Notes: generated from the sequence alone by a model not told the origin. Shown: positions 9,442-19,308, counted from the first letter of the stretch. The stretch is DNA of 50,627 bases from Bacteroidia bacterium (GCA_030426345.1 JAUHYU010000031.1:1-50627), one strand, 5' to 3'. Numbers and translations: made by a program.

Positions 9442-10527
9442 TTAGGCTGGAGACTTCTCCAGCTTTTCCTTTTGCTCTTCATGATGATGCTCATGTTCTT
9501 CTACCGCCAAGCCAAAGTAGATAGCTGATAGCAGGGTAAATACGAATGCTTGTATAAACGCCACCAACAATTCTACCATGGTCATAAACAGACCAAACAG
9601 GACACTGACCGGCCCTATGTAAACACTTTCAAATATGAAGACTAATGCTATTAAACTCATGATGATAATGTGCCCAGCCGTGATATTGGCAAAGAGCCGA
9701 ACCATCAGTGAAAATGGCTTGGTAAACAGCCCTATGAATTCCACAAGGGGCATCAAGGGAACTGGGAATTTCAACCACCAAGGAACCCCGGGGGTATTAA
9801 ATATGTGTTTCCAATAATCTTTGTTTCCACTGAATATCGTAATGAAAAAAGTAAACATTGCCAACGTAAGCGTAACTGCAATATTTCCAGTAAGATTGGC
9901 TGCTCCTGGAATAAGCCCCAAAAGATTGTTGAACCATATAAAGAAGAATACAGTCAACAGGTAAGGCATGAATTTTTGATACTTTTTTTCGCCAATATTC
10001 GGTCTTGCGATTTCATCACGAACGAAAAGGATGATAGGTTCCAATGCTGATTGGAGACCTTTGGGAGCCGTTAATGGATTATTAGCATATTTTTTGGCAA
10101 TGGATAGAAACACCCAAAACAATAGAATGACGCTGATGAAAAGAGAAGCAACATTTTTTGTAATGGAGATATCATAAAAGGCCAGTGATTCGTCCCTGCT
10201 ATGAATATGGCCATGGTCATCGAAATAGTAACCGTCCACATCCACATTGTTGTGTTGCTCATCCACAAAATCAGAGGACATAAAAAACCGAAGCCCGTGC
10301 CCTTTTTCAAATAGTATTACAGGAAGCGGAATGCTGATATGGGTATGGCCAATAGTAGCAAAGTGCCACTCGTGAGCATCTTGAACATGGTGTATGATAA
10401 ATTCAGTTTTACTCTCACTTGCCTCCGATGCCGCAAGACTTGGCAAAACGAGGAAAAATGAAAATAAGATAACTAATATTCTGAAAATTAAGCCTTTGCA
10501 ACAATTTTGGCTCGAAATTTTATTCAT
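9442..10527 (-). CDS. atpB: ATP synthase F0 a subunit, with periplasmic N-terminal extension
   Basis: This is the stator channel subunit of F0. The C-terminal two thirds contain the family core, with the essential Arg in FSLMVRLFANITAGH and the later MTMVELLVAFIQAFVFTLL helix. The 361-residue protein is longer than the roughly 270 of E. coli because of an N-terminal signal-peptide-like segment and a histidine- and aspartate-rich region (about residues 35-125), an arrangement I recognise from other Bacteroidota. The C-terminus is also His-rich. Its start overlaps the preceding gene by 8 bp. Confidence 0.95.
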   Translation of the reverse strand: MNKISSQNCCKGLIFRILVILFSFFLVLPSLAASEASESKTEFIIHHVQDAHEWHFATIGHTHISIPLPVILFEKGHGLRFFMSSDFVDEQHNNVDVDGYYFDDHGHIHSRDESLAFYDISITKNVASLFISVILLFWVFLSIAKKYANNPLTAPKGLQSALEPIILFVRDEIARPNIGEKKYQKFMPYLLTVFFFIWFNNLLGLIPGAANLTGNIAVTLTLAMFTFFITIFSGNKDYWKHIFNTPGVPWWLKFPVPLMPLVEFIGLFTKPFSLMVRLFANITAGHIIIMSLIALVFIFESVYIGPVSVLFGLFMTMVELLVAFIQAFVFTLLSAIYFGLAVEEHEHHHEEQKEKLEKSPA

Positions 10528-10927
10528 CTTTTGTGCCTTTCTTAAAATGAAGGCGCAAGGTAGTGATAATACCAGTTATTTCAAACCCAAGAAATAACAA
10601 ATAAAGGATAAGAAAATTTATTGAAAAATTAAATACATGAGTGCGATCTGTCAATATAAATACTGTAGCAAAGATGATTGAGATAAATAGCCTTCCAATC
10701 ATAACGCTAAAGTATATCGCAAGGAAATTACTCGATTTATTCTCCGTGAGTTTTTGGATAATAAAAAGTGATACCAAAGTCAATACAAAAAAGAATAATA
10801 GTATGATCCATACTTGGTGGTACACGTATTGAGGCAGTATGAACCTGAAAAGTACAGTGCCTAATAAAACGAGAAATGAAAATTTATACAGTCCTAAATG
10901 CGGTATTTTACGCAATAAAGAATTCAA
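10520..10927 (-). CDS. AtpI-like four-helix membrane protein of the atp operon
   Basis: This 135-residue protein has four predicted membrane helices and a basic C-terminal tail. It sits exactly where Bacteroidota atp operons carry a poorly conserved AtpI-like protein, overlapping atpZ by 4 bp and atpB by 8 bp. AtpI proteins help assemble the c-ring or move magnesium; assignment here rests on position and topology, not on a sequence motif. Confidence 0.7.
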   Translation of the reverse strand: MNSLLRKIPHLGLYKFSFLVLLGTVLFRFILPQYVYHQVWIILLFFFVLTLVSLFIIQKLTENKSSNFLAIYFSVMIGRLFISIIFATVFILTDRTHVFNFSINFLILYLLFLGFEITGIITTLRLHFKKGTKDE

Positions 10928-11172
10928 TCTTTTGGAAGACTTTTAATTAGAGAATAGAATGAAATACCTAAAAATGCCAAAATGAGTACAATGGTGGCTA
11001 CTGGTATGGTAAATCCAAACCAACTATCAATTTTGCCACCTAACCAATACCCCAATAATATCAGGGCTGCCATTTGAAAGGCCAGCCCCGAGTATTTTAC
11101 GTATTCACTAATTTGGTTTTGTTTGCGGGATCGTTGGCTTTTTATCTTCGATGGGGGATTTGATTTGTCCAT
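10924..11172 (-). CDS. atpZ: AtpZ/AtpI family ATP synthase assembly protein
   Basis: This 82-residue protein has a basic N-terminus, then two membrane helices: SEYVKYSGLAFQMAALILLG with YWLGGKIDSWFG, and the second ending SFYSLIKSLPKD. The first pair of motifs is typical of AtpZ. The start is ATG 11172, or GTG 11178. No later in-frame start is available before the first helix, so it must overlap bactofilin by at least 65 bp in another frame. Confidence 0.85.
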   Translation of the reverse strand: MDKSNPPSKIKSQRSRKQNQISEYVKYSGLAFQMAALILLGYWLGGKIDSWFGFTIPVATIVLILAFLGISFYSLIKSLPKD

Positions 11173-11557
11173 TATCACCTATTTTAATTTCCTTTTGAGG
11201 TATCCCCATTTTACATCCGCCGTTGAAAGTAGCTCCGGATTCTACAATTAATTTATTTGTTGCGATGTCACCATCTATTACTGCAGACGGACGCAAAATC
11301 AACTGGTCGCTGATTTCTACCAAACCTTTTACTTCGCCAGAGAGCTCCGCATTTTGTGCAATGATATTTCCATCAATCACTGAGGATTGTCCTAAAACAA
11401 TTTTAGACTTACTTACTACACTACCATTTACTTTTCCTTCGATCCTAATATTGCCGAAGGTCTCTATGTTGCCTTCCACAACGGTGCCTTTACCAATAAT
11501 GTTGCTTGAGTTACTAGCGTCTTGGGCTGCCATATTCTCTTGTTTATTTTTAAACAT
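11108..11557 (-). CDS. Bactofilin (polymer-forming cytoskeletal protein)
   Basis: Bactofilins assemble spontaneously into filaments that organise cell-wall enzymes at particular sites. The 149-residue protein has the central right-handed beta-helix built of short repeats (GTVVEGNIETFGNIRIEGKV, then KSKIVLGQSSVIDGNI and further turns with regular Val/Ile and Gly), flanked by unstructured tails. It lies directly after an M23 peptidase gene. Bactofilin plus M23 endopeptidase pairs control cell curvature or stalk shape in other bacteria, which suggests the same here. Its last 65 bp overlap atpZ. Confidence 0.92.
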   Translation of the reverse strand: MFKNKQENMAAQDASNSSNIIGKGTVVEGNIETFGNIRIEGKVNGSVVSKSKIVLGQSSVIDGNIIAQNAELSGEVKGLVEISDQLILRPSAVIDGDIATNKLIVESGATFNGGCKMGIPQKEIKIGDNGQIKSPIEDKKPTIPQTKPN

Positions 11558-11569
11558 TGACTAATATAT

Positions 11570-12424
11570 TTAAAACGAAATAAATTCTTCAGGATTCATT
11601 GGATTACCATTATACCACATCTCAAAATGAAGGTGTGGACCAGTTGTGAATTCACCAGTATTACCAATGATAGCAATCACTTGTCCAGAATCAACAAAAT
11701 TACCAACTTTTTTTAACAATGCCGAATTATGTTTATATACAGAGATAATATTTCCACGATGTTGGATGGCAATTACATTTCCGGATTCTTGTGTCCAATC
11801 TGAAAAAACAACTGTGCCTTCTGCCACTGACTTGACTGGTTCGTTGCTTTTAGAGACTATATCAATGCCATAATGTTCTTCCTTTAGATTAAATTTGGTG
11901 GTAACCATTCCTTCTATTGGAGAATAAAAATATTGATCCGCCAGTTCCTGAGAAATTGGACTGCTCACAGCGAGAAAAGTCGTTTCTGAAGCTTCAAAAT
12001 CTTTTCTGAACTGTTTGTCAACATCCTGAATTGGCTCTATTGTCTTATTCACCGTGCCTGTGTCGGCATTGAGCAATAGGCTATCATCACTAACGATTTC
12101 ACCATTTAACACACGTTTAACATTGGCGATATATTGGTCTTTGGCGCGCATCTGATTTTCCAGCGAATCTACCTTGTCAACTAATTCTACCAAATACCTG
12201 TCCATAACGATCAGCTCATGTCTGGGATCAAACCATTGGGCCATTAAGGTGCTCGACAGGTACAAACTAGCTATCATGGTTATTAATAGCATAGTAAAAG
12301 TAATTAAGATCAACTTGGCATAAGTGAAACTGATTGTGGTTTTCTCCGCAAAGTTTTCCTCATTCCGCAAAATGAGCAAATACCTGTTTGTTAACCAGTT
12401 AGAAAGTGTTTTTCGGGACTTCAA
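11570..12424 (-). CDS. M23 family peptidoglycan endopeptidase, membrane-anchored
   Basis: This 284-residue protein has a cytoplasmic tail, one membrane helix (about residues 35-60), a coiled coil (about 75-105) and a C-terminal LytM/M23 domain. Zinc ligands are visible: His and Asp in EEHYGIDIV and the HLH of TTGPHLHFEMW. M23 enzymes cut peptide cross-links of peptidoglycan. It starts at TTG 12424, as no near ATG is in frame. It is the first gene of the operon, 12 bp before bactofilin, and a good promoter precedes it. Confidence 0.92.
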   Translation of the reverse strand: MKSRKTLSNWLTNRYLLILRNEENFAEKTTISFTYAKLILITFTMLLITMIASLYLSSTLMAQWFDPRHELIVMDRYLVELVDKVDSLENQMRAKDQYIANVKRVLNGEIVSDDSLLLNADTGTVNKTIEPIQDVDKQFRKDFEASETTFLAVSSPISQELADQYFYSPIEGMVTTKFNLKEEHYGIDIVSKSNEPVKSVAEGTVVFSDWTQESGNVIAIQHRGNIISVYKHNSALLKKVGNFVDSGQVIAIIGNTGEFTTGPHLHFEMWYNGNPMNPEEFISF

Positions 12425-12449
12425 TATAAAAATAGCCAGTTTTCAACCT

Positions 12450-12478
12450 CAAAAGTATATATTAAAATGCATTTCAAA
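12450..12478 (-). promoter_or_regulatory. Bacteroidota-type promoter of the M23/bactofilin/atp operon
   Basis: On the minus strand TTTG (12478-12475), 17 bases, then TACTTTTG (12457-12450). This matches the Bacteroidota consensus TTTG plus TAnnTTTG with normal spacing. The expected start lies about 18 bases upstream of the TTG start codon at 12424. Confidence 0.6.
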
Positions 12479-12534
12479 TACTTTTATTGTATGAATTGTC
12501 TTTATTTTCGCGTTTAATTAGTTATTGACAATTT

Positions 12535-15147
12535 ATGTGGAAGTCACATTCGATAAGTACTTTTACCCTATTTTCATTAGTTGCTCTACTATTGCTGGGA
12601 GCGTGTGCTTCGCACAAAAAGAATTTTTTTAGTAAAACCTATCACAATACGACGGCTAAATATAATGCATATTACATAGCCAAGGAAGATATACGCGAAG
12701 TAGAGACTGCAATTGCCACCAATCACAACAACAACTTTGATAGAATCCTGGGAGTATTTTATGATATTGATTCAGCTACTATTGACGGCGTTAGAGAACA
12801 ACTGGATGATGCCATTGTAAAAGCTTCACTTTCCATTCAGCGGCACGAAAATAGCAAATGGGTTTATCCAAGTTATTTCTTGGTGGGCAAGGCGAGATAC
12901 TATGGTGGCGATTTCGTCAATGCTATTGAAACCTTTAAGTACGTAAATAAAAACAGCGAGGAAAAGGATGTAAGGCATCAATCGCTAGTCGCTCTAATGC
13001 GTACATTTATTGATTACAATGAAATTAGCAATGCAGTTGCGGTAGCAGATTACCTTCGAAAAGAAGATCTGAGCAAGGAAAACCTGCACAATTTTTTGCT
13101 TGTTAAAACCTATTTATATCAGCTTACCGAAAACTATGATCTAATGGTTGAAAGTTTAAGCAAGGCAATTGAGTTAGAACCGGTCAAAGAGAATAAAGCA
13201 AGACAATATTATATTCTTGGTCAATTATATCAACGCCTTGGCTTTGAAGCGGAGGCATACAACAACTTTAAAAAATGCCTAAGTAGCAACCCAGAATATG
13301 AATTATCTTTTTATGCTAAACTAAGTCTAGCACAGGTAACTAAACTGGATCAAAAAGTAGATTTGAAAAAGATTAGGGGGTATTTTAAAAAACTGCTGAA
13401 TGATGATAAAAACCGTGAGTTTGTAGATAGGATATACTACGAGATGGCCAATTTCGAAATCAAGCATAAAAACCCTGATCTTGCAGTAGATCATCTGAAA
13501 TCCTCTGTGGCGGTAAGCGAAAATAATCCACGACAAAAAGGTTTGGCATACCTAAAATTGGGAGAGCTTTACTATGATCTGTACAAGAATTATCCACTTG
13601 CACAGGCCTATTATGACAGCACAGTAAATGTGTTACCACAAGATGAGGAACACTATGAAGAAATAAAGGAACGTTCTGAAATCCTTACGGATTTTGTAAA
13701 GCAATTGCAAACCATTCAACTACAAGATAGTCTTTTGGCACTTGCTGAGATGAAAACATCTGACCTGCAACAACTATTGGATAACGTGGTAGCAGAACAG
13801 GAGCAATTAGAAAAGGACCAAAAAAGAGAAGCCCGAAGATTGGCGAGGCAAACCACCTCTGCTGGCAACGCACAAATCCCCGGCAGATCCATGGCCAACC
13901 CTTTTGGCATCGATGAGAATAGCCCTGTTGAAGGCGACTCTTGGTATTTTTATATGGTCTCTGCTGTTTCGACAGGACGATCACAATTTTTATCAAAATG
14001 GGGAAACCGTCCTTTGGAAGATAATTGGCGAAGGTCACAACGGTTGGCGACTGCCACCTTTACTAATACAGAAATTACTGAAGATCAAGATACCACAAGT
14101 AGCGTCTCCTCGACGGATCAGGAGGCACCTAAGACTGAAGAGAGAACAGCAGCACTAATGGAAACCATCCCATTTTCGGCAGAGGCAAAGACAGCTGCAA
14201 ATAAAAAAATTGAAGATGCATACTTCAAACTTGGGAATATTTACAATTTCCAATTGGAAGAAAAGGAAAATGCGGTTGAGGTATTTGAAAAGTTATTGTC
14301 ACGATATCCCGGTTCTGAGTATGAAGCAGAAACTTTGTACCTTCTATTCCTGATGCACAAGTCAAATCCAACGGTTGCAGAAACTTACAAACAAAAGCTG
14401 ATCAACATGTATCCCGACAGTATTTATGCTAAACTTGCGATCAATCCAAATTATAAGGAAGAAAGTAATGAAACTGCTCAAAGGCTCCAAAAGCTGTATA
14501 GAATAGCTTATGACTATTATAAGCAGGAGGAATACCAACAAGCAAAGCTTTTGGTAAGCCGTGGTTTACAGCAATATCCTGACAATGCATTTAGCGACCA
14601 TCTGCGGATTCTTGGCATATTGATTGATGGGAAGGTAGAGGGTCAGTATAAATACCAATATGAGTTGCAGCAATTTATTGAGAACTATCCGGAGAGCACC
14701 TTGATGGACTATGCCAATAGCCTGCTTTCTGCGAGCAAGCAATTTAAAACCAAAGAATTACAGCGCAAAGGGGCAGAGTATTTTACTTATTTTGAACAGC
14801 CGCATTTTTTCGTGTTTGTGTATCCTAACCTAGGAGGATTTTCGGAATTGTTGCCGGGTTTGATTGAAAATTTTATAAACAAAAAATATAGTGATCAAAA
14901 TTTGAAAATTGGGAACCTGTCGCTAAACGAGGCATTTTCCATGGTGCTGGTCAATAAATTTGCAACCATGGAAAATGCCATGGAATTTTATAAGGATTTC
15001 AACAAAAGTGATATTAAGCTACCAATTGATGAAAAAATCTCGTTCGAGAATTTTATAATTACGGAAGATAATTTTCAGATATTTTTTCAAACGAAAAAAA
15101 CCGAGGATTACCTTACCTTTTTTGATAAATATTATATAGAGCAATAA
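12535..15147 (+). CDS. porW: Type IX secretion lipoprotein PorW/SprE
   Basis: PorW (SprE in Flavobacterium) is a TPR-rich outer-membrane lipoprotein needed for the type IX secretion system and gliding. The 870-residue protein has a lipobox (LLGAC, Cys24), the family segment KKNFFSKTYHNTTAKYNAYY just after it, then many tetratricopeptide-like repeats through residue 700, interrupted by a charged, low-complexity linker around residues 420-560. It overlaps the following penicillin-binding protein by one base (TAATG), so the two are cotranscribed. The pairing with a cell-wall synthase suggests coordination of secretion with envelope growth, an inference only. Confidence 0.88.
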   Translation: MWKSHSISTFTLFSLVALLLLGACASHKKNFFSKTYHNTTAKYNAYYIAKEDIREVETAIATNHNNNFDRILGVFYDIDSATIDGVREQLDDAIVKASLSIQRHENSKWVYPSYFLVGKARYYGGDFVNAIETFKYVNKNSEEKDVRHQSLVALMRTFIDYNEISNAVAVADYLRKEDLSKENLHNFLLVKTYLYQLTENYDLMVESLSKAIELEPVKENKARQYYILGQLYQRLGFEAEAYNNFKKCLSSNPEYELSFYAKLSLAQVTKLDQKVDLKKIRGYFKKLLNDDKNREFVDRIYYEMANFEIKHKNPDLAVDHLKSSVAVSENNPRQKGLAYLKLGELYYDLYKNYPLAQAYYDSTVNVLPQDEEHYEEIKERSEILTDFVKQLQTIQLQDSLLALAEMKTSDLQQLLDNVVAEQEQLEKDQKREARRLARQTTSAGNAQIPGRSMANPFGIDENSPVEGDSWYFYMVSAVSTGRSQFLSKWGNRPLEDNWRRSQRLATATFTNTEITEDQDTTSSVSSTDQEAPKTEERTAALMETIPFSAEAKTAANKKIEDAYFKLGNIYNFQLEEKENAVEVFEKLLSRYPGSEYEAETLYLLFLMHKSNPTVAETYKQKLINMYPDSIYAKLAINPNYKEESNETAQRLQKLYRIAYDYYKQEEYQQAKLLVSRGLQQYPDNAFSDHLRILGILIDGKVEGQYKYQYELQQFIENYPESTLMDYANSLLSASKQFKTKELQRKGAEYFTYFEQPHFFVFVYPNLGGFSELLPGLIENFINKKYSDQNLKIGNLSLNEAFSMVLVNKFATMENAMEFYKDFNKSDIKLPIDEKISFENFIITEDNFQIFFQTKKTEDYLTFFDKYYIEQ

Positions 15148-17453
15148 TGGCCAACAACACGTCTAACAATTTATTTTCGAAATTGATCAGGATTATCTGG
15201 ATTACATTTTTTTCCATGATCATTCTTGTGATGGTGGGGATTTTTTCTGTAAGAATCAATCTATTCAATTTGTTTGGTGATCTACCAAGCTACAAATCCA
15301 TGGAAAACCCAGAAGCAGAAAATGATTTATCTTCAGTACTAATGTCCGCGGATGGTATCGAACTTGGGAAATACTATATAACCAACAGGAATCAGGTCGC
15401 CTTTGAAGAATTATCACCAAACCTGGTAGATGCTCTTTTGAGTACAGAGGATTTCAGATTTTATGAGCACTCTGGCATTGATCCTAGAGGGCTACTAAGG
15501 GCTCTAGTCGGCAAGCTAACCTTTTCGTTTAGTGGTGGAGGCAGTACCGTGACCATGCAGTTGGCAGAAAACATCTTCAGAACCATGACAGATAATCAAG
15601 GGTTATTGTACAAATTTGATTTTCTGAAGCCATTTATCATTAAAATAAAAGAATGGATCATTTCTATCCAACTCGAAAAATTCTTTACCAAAGACGAAAT
15701 AATGGCTATGTATTTCAATACCATCTTTTTTGGAAGCAATTCTTATGGTATAAATACAGCTGCGGCTACTTTCTTTAACAAGACCCCAGATAGCCTGAAT
15801 ATCCAGGAATCTGCCATGTTGATAGGAATGCTAAACGCCCCAACAAGATACAATCCTATCAGTAATCCTGATAATGCACTTGCCAAACGAACCGAGGTAC
15901 TTTACAACATGCATAAGTTTGATTTCATCTCCAGGGAAGCCTTTGATTCCTTAAAAGTTTTACCCCTTGGTGTGGAATATACTGCACAGGATCACCTTAG
16001 TGGCCCGGCACCATATTTTAGATCAGTAATCAAGCCGCAGCTCATCCATTGGGCCAAAGAAAACGGCTATGATCTATACGAATCGGGGCTGAGGATATAT
16101 ACAACTATTGACAGCCGGTTGCAAAACTATGCCGAGCAAGCTATGACTAAGCATATGACCTACCTTCAGAAACTTTTCGATGAGCATTGGAATGGTCAAA
16201 ACCCATGGCGTTATGAAGATGGGAAAGAAATCCCCAATTTCCTTAGGGATAAAATAAAAAACACGTCACGGTATGCGAGCTTAGTGGCCAAGTATGGAAA
16301 AGGATCGGATTCTATCAATATTGTTTTGAATACCGCTGTTCCTATGCGGGTGTTTTCATGGCATGGGGAGGTAGATACTTTGTTGAGCCCCATGGATTCA
16401 CTCAAGTATTACAAGAGTTTTCTACAATCGGGATTTATGTCAATGGACCCAAAAAACGGGCATATAAAAGCTTGGGTTGGAGGTATTGATTTCAACCATT
16501 TTAAATACGATCATGTAAAGCAAGGTAGGAGGCAGCCGGGATCTACCTTCAAACCATTCGTGTATACAGCAGCAATCGATCAGGGCTATTCACCATGTTA
16601 TATTGTGGAAGATGCCCCAGTAACTTTTAGCATGCCGGGGCAAGTACCTCCGACATATACACCAAAAAACTATAACCTCAAGTTCACCGGTGAAAAAATG
16701 ACTCTGCGCCAAGGAATGGCGAGGTCTAAAAATTCTATTACAGCATTTGTGATGAAGGAAATGACTACCCCTGCGACTGTGGTCAAATATGCCAAAGAAA
16801 TGGGCGTAGAAAACCCCTTGGAGGCCGTGCCGTCGCTTTGCCTAGGTACTAGTGATGTTTCTATTTTTGAATTGGTTGGAGCATATTCTTCTTTTGTAAA
16901 TAAGGGAGTTTATACTATACCTTATTTTATCACACGTATTGAAGACAAGCACGGCAATATTATACAGGAATTTCCTCCACGAACCAGAGAAGTATTGAGT
17001 GAGGAGACAGCCTATCTGATGACATACATGCTGATGGGTGCCACTCAGGAAAAAGGCGGGACAGCACAGGGGCTGAGCCCTGAAGTAAGATTAAACAATG
17101 AAATAGGTGCAAAAACTGGAACCACACAAAATGCTTCGGATGGTTGGTTTATCGGGTTGACCAAGGATCTCGTAAGTGGTGTTTGGACTGGTGGTGATGA
17201 AAGGAGTATTCACTTTAGGACCTCAGCATTAGGACAGGGGGCTAGAATGGCCATGCCGATTTGGGATATTTACATGCAAAGCGTTTATGCTGATACTGTT
17301 TTGGGGTATGAAAAAGGACCGTTCCCTCGGCCTATCCGCCCGCTTTCAGTCGAAATCGATTGCACTAAATTTCAAAATCCTGAATTTGCAGATATGGATT
17401 CCGTGGATGTGGATCAGGCCATTGACCGTCTAGATCAAAGTGATATCTTTTAG
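15147..17453 (+). CDS. Class A penicillin-binding protein (PBP1A type)
   Basis: This bifunctional wall synthase polymerises and cross-links peptidoglycan in the periplasm. The 768-residue protein has an N-terminal membrane helix (about residues 15-32), a GT51 glycosyltransferase domain with the catalytic Glu in STEDFRFYEHSGID (about residue 100) and GGGSTVTMQLAEN, and a transpeptidase domain with Ser466-x-x-Lys469 (QPGSTFKPF), the SKN motif (ARSKNS) and KTG at 656-658. All key residues are present. It overlaps porW by one base, and uvrC follows 35 bp later. Confidence 0.95.
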   Translation: MANNTSNNLFSKLIRIIWITFFSMIILVMVGIFSVRINLFNLFGDLPSYKSMENPEAENDLSSVLMSADGIELGKYYITNRNQVAFEELSPNLVDALLSTEDFRFYEHSGIDPRGLLRALVGKLTFSFSGGGSTVTMQLAENIFRTMTDNQGLLYKFDFLKPFIIKIKEWIISIQLEKFFTKDEIMAMYFNTIFFGSNSYGINTAAATFFNKTPDSLNIQESAMLIGMLNAPTRYNPISNPDNALAKRTEVLYNMHKFDFISREAFDSLKVLPLGVEYTAQDHLSGPAPYFRSVIKPQLIHWAKENGYDLYESGLRIYTTIDSRLQNYAEQAMTKHMTYLQKLFDEHWNGQNPWRYEDGKEIPNFLRDKIKNTSRYASLVAKYGKGSDSINIVLNTAVPMRVFSWHGEVDTLLSPMDSLKYYKSFLQSGFMSMDPKNGHIKAWVGGIDFNHFKYDHVKQGRRQPGSTFKPFVYTAAIDQGYSPCYIVEDAPVTFSMPGQVPPTYTPKNYNLKFTGEKMTLRQGMARSKNSITAFVMKEMTTPATVVKYAKEMGVENPLEAVPSLCLGTSDVSIFELVGAYSSFVNKGVYTIPYFITRIEDKHGNIIQEFPPRTREVLSEETAYLMTYMLMGATQEKGGTAQGLSPEVRLNNEIGAKTGTTQNASDGWFIGLTKDLVSGVWTGGDERSIHFRTSALGQGARMAMPIWDIYMQSVYADTVLGYEKGPFPRPIRPLSVEIDCTKFQNPEFADMDSVDVDQAIDRLDQSDIF

Positions 17454-17454
17454 G

Positions 17455-17481
17455 CTAAAAAAGCATCAAAATTCCATGAAT
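17455..17481. repeat. Half-copy of the CCATGG palindrome element after the PBP gene
   Basis: A run AAAAAAGCATCAAAATTCCATG starts 2 bases after the PBP stop codon, resembling the left half of the full elements at 34809 and 37342; here it continues as AATTCAT instead of the mirrored arm. It lies just before the uvrC start at 17489. Confidence 0.5.
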
Positions 17482-17488
17482 TCATAGT

Positions 17489-19282
17489 ATGGAGATCCCC
17501 AGATATACACCTGATGACGTTAAGTCATTTCCTAAAAAACCTGGGGTTTATCGTTTTTATAATGCTAAGGCAACTGTAATTTACGTTGGTAAAGCCAAAA
17601 ATCTCAAATCTCGGGTTTCCAGCTATTTCAATGATCTGTCCGGTCAGAATGGCAAAACCATTAAAATGGTGTCGGAGATTGCCCACATAGAATTTACCAT
17701 TGTCAACACAGAATTCGACGCCCTCCTTCTGGAAAATTCCCTGATCAAGGAATACCAGCCCAAGTATAATATCCTGCTCAAGGATGACAAGTCTTTTCCA
17801 TATGTTTTGGTGGTAAATGAGCACTTTCCAAGGATCTACAGTACTCGGCAGGTAGATCGCAAAAAGGGGAAGTATTATGGTCCGTACTCCAGCGTGCCCG
17901 CTATGAAGGTAGTGCTGGAATTAATCCGTAATTTATATTATGTACGGACTTGTAACCTGAATTTATCCCAGAGAAACATCAAGGCGGGAAAATTTAAGGT
18001 ATGTCTGGAATACCACATTGGCAAATGCAAAGGCCCTTGTGTCGGCCTACAATCAGAAAGTGAGTATTTGCAAGATATCCAGCTGGCAGAAGATATTTTG
18101 AAAGGGAACCTTGCCCCTGCTCGTGTTTACTTTAAAACACAAATGCAGTTGGCAGCAAAAAAACTGGACTATGAAAATGCCCAGTTGATGAAAGACAAGC
18201 TGCAACAACTTGAAAACTTCCAGTCGAAAACGGTAATTGTCAATCAAAGTTTACCTGATATGGATGTGTTTGGAATTACCTCAGACGACAAGTTGGCTTT
18301 TATCAATTATATGAAAATTGCCAATGGAAGTATTATTCTGAGCCAGAATGTGGAGGTGAAAAAGAAGCTGGAAGAAACGGACAACGAATTACTTTTGCAA
18401 TTGGTTGTGGATTTGAGAAACAGGTACAAAAGTCCTTCTAAAGAAATATTATCCAATATTGAAATTGACTACGATCTTGGTGTAGAATGTCGGGTTCCCA
18501 AAATTGGCGATAAAAAGAAATTGGTCGATCTGGCCCTAAAAAACGCGCTGTATTATAAACGAGAAAAGATGGTTTTGATCAAGCCTGATGACTATCGTGA
18601 AAAACGTGTTTTGGAACAATTGCAGAACGATCTTCAACTTAAAACACTTCCTGAGCATATCGAGTGTTTTGACAATTCCAACCTTGGAGGCAGCAATCCT
18701 GTGGCCTCTATGGTTTATTTTCGCAAAGGAAAACCTGCTAAAAAAGAGTACCGCAAGTACACTATCAAGACGGTTGAAGGTCCCAATGATTTTGCTTCTA
18801 TGGAAGAAATCGTGGGCAGGAGGTACAAGAGATTGTTGGAGGAAAACACACCGCTGCCAGACCTTGTAGTGGTCGATGGTGGCAAGGGACAATTGTCTTC
18901 TGCCGTGCAGGCATTGCGCGCCTTAGGGATTTATGGGCAAGTACCCATTATCGGGATTGCGAAGCGGCTGGAGGAAATTTATTTTCCAAATGATGAATTT
19001 CCGATTCACATTAGTAAAAAATCCGAGTCCTTGAAATTGCTCCAGCACCTTCGCAATGAGGCACACCGCTTTGCGATTACCTTTCACCGAAGCAAGCGAA
19101 GCAAAAATGCCATTGATTCTGAGTTGGCATCTGTCAAAGGCATAGGAACGAAAACGGCTGAAAACCTGCTAAAGCATTTCAAATCTGTGAAAAAGCTTAA
19201 ATCTGCCGACCCAATCGAGATCGAAAAGTTGATTGGAAAGTCTAAGGCCTCTCTTGTCTTTGAGGCTCTAAAAAAGCCTTAA
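17489..19282 (+). CDS. uvrC: Excinuclease ABC subunit C
   Basis: UvrC makes both incisions in nucleotide excision repair. The 597-residue protein has the N-terminal GIY-YIG nuclease domain (PGVYRFYNAKATVIYVGKAK), a UVR domain that binds UvrB (DYENAQLMKDKLQQLE), the RNase H-like endonuclease domain (ECFDNSNLGGSNPVASMVYF and LVVVDGGKGQL) and a C-terminal helix-hairpin-helix (SVKGIGTKTAENLLKHF). Length and motifs are normal. uvrA lies 26 kb downstream in the same window. Confidence 0.97.
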   Translation: MEIPRYTPDDVKSFPKKPGVYRFYNAKATVIYVGKAKNLKSRVSSYFNDLSGQNGKTIKMVSEIAHIEFTIVNTEFDALLLENSLIKEYQPKYNILLKDDKSFPYVLVVNEHFPRIYSTRQVDRKKGKYYGPYSSVPAMKVVLELIRNLYYVRTCNLNLSQRNIKAGKFKVCLEYHIGKCKGPCVGLQSESEYLQDIQLAEDILKGNLAPARVYFKTQMQLAAKKLDYENAQLMKDKLQQLENFQSKTVIVNQSLPDMDVFGITSDDKLAFINYMKIANGSIILSQNVEVKKKLEETDNELLLQLVVDLRNRYKSPSKEILSNIEIDYDLGVECRVPKIGDKKKLVDLALKNALYYKREKMVLIKPDDYREKRVLEQLQNDLQLKTLPEHIECFDNSNLGGSNPVASMVYFRKGKPAKKEYRKYTIKTVEGPNDFASMEEIVGRRYKRLLEENTPLPDLVVVDGGKGQLSSAVQALRALGIYGQVPIIGIAKRLEEIYFPNDEFPIHISKKSESLKLLQHLRNEAHRFAITFHRSKRSKNAIDSELASVKGIGTKTAENLLKHFKSVKKLKSADPIEIEKLIGKSKASLVFEALKKP

Positions 19283-19308
19283 AAATCCATGAAACAGGCC
19301 ATGCCTGT
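19271..19308. terminator. Half palindrome element plus hairpin after uvrC
   Basis: AAAAAGCCTTAAAAATCCAT (19271-19290) is identical to the left half of the element at 37342, overlapping the uvrC stop. Its right half is replaced by an unrelated hairpin, ACAGGC-CAT-GCCTGT (19294-19308). Together they separate uvrC from the convergent DUF3298 gene and could end transcription on either strand, although the T run is poor. Confidence 0.5.
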
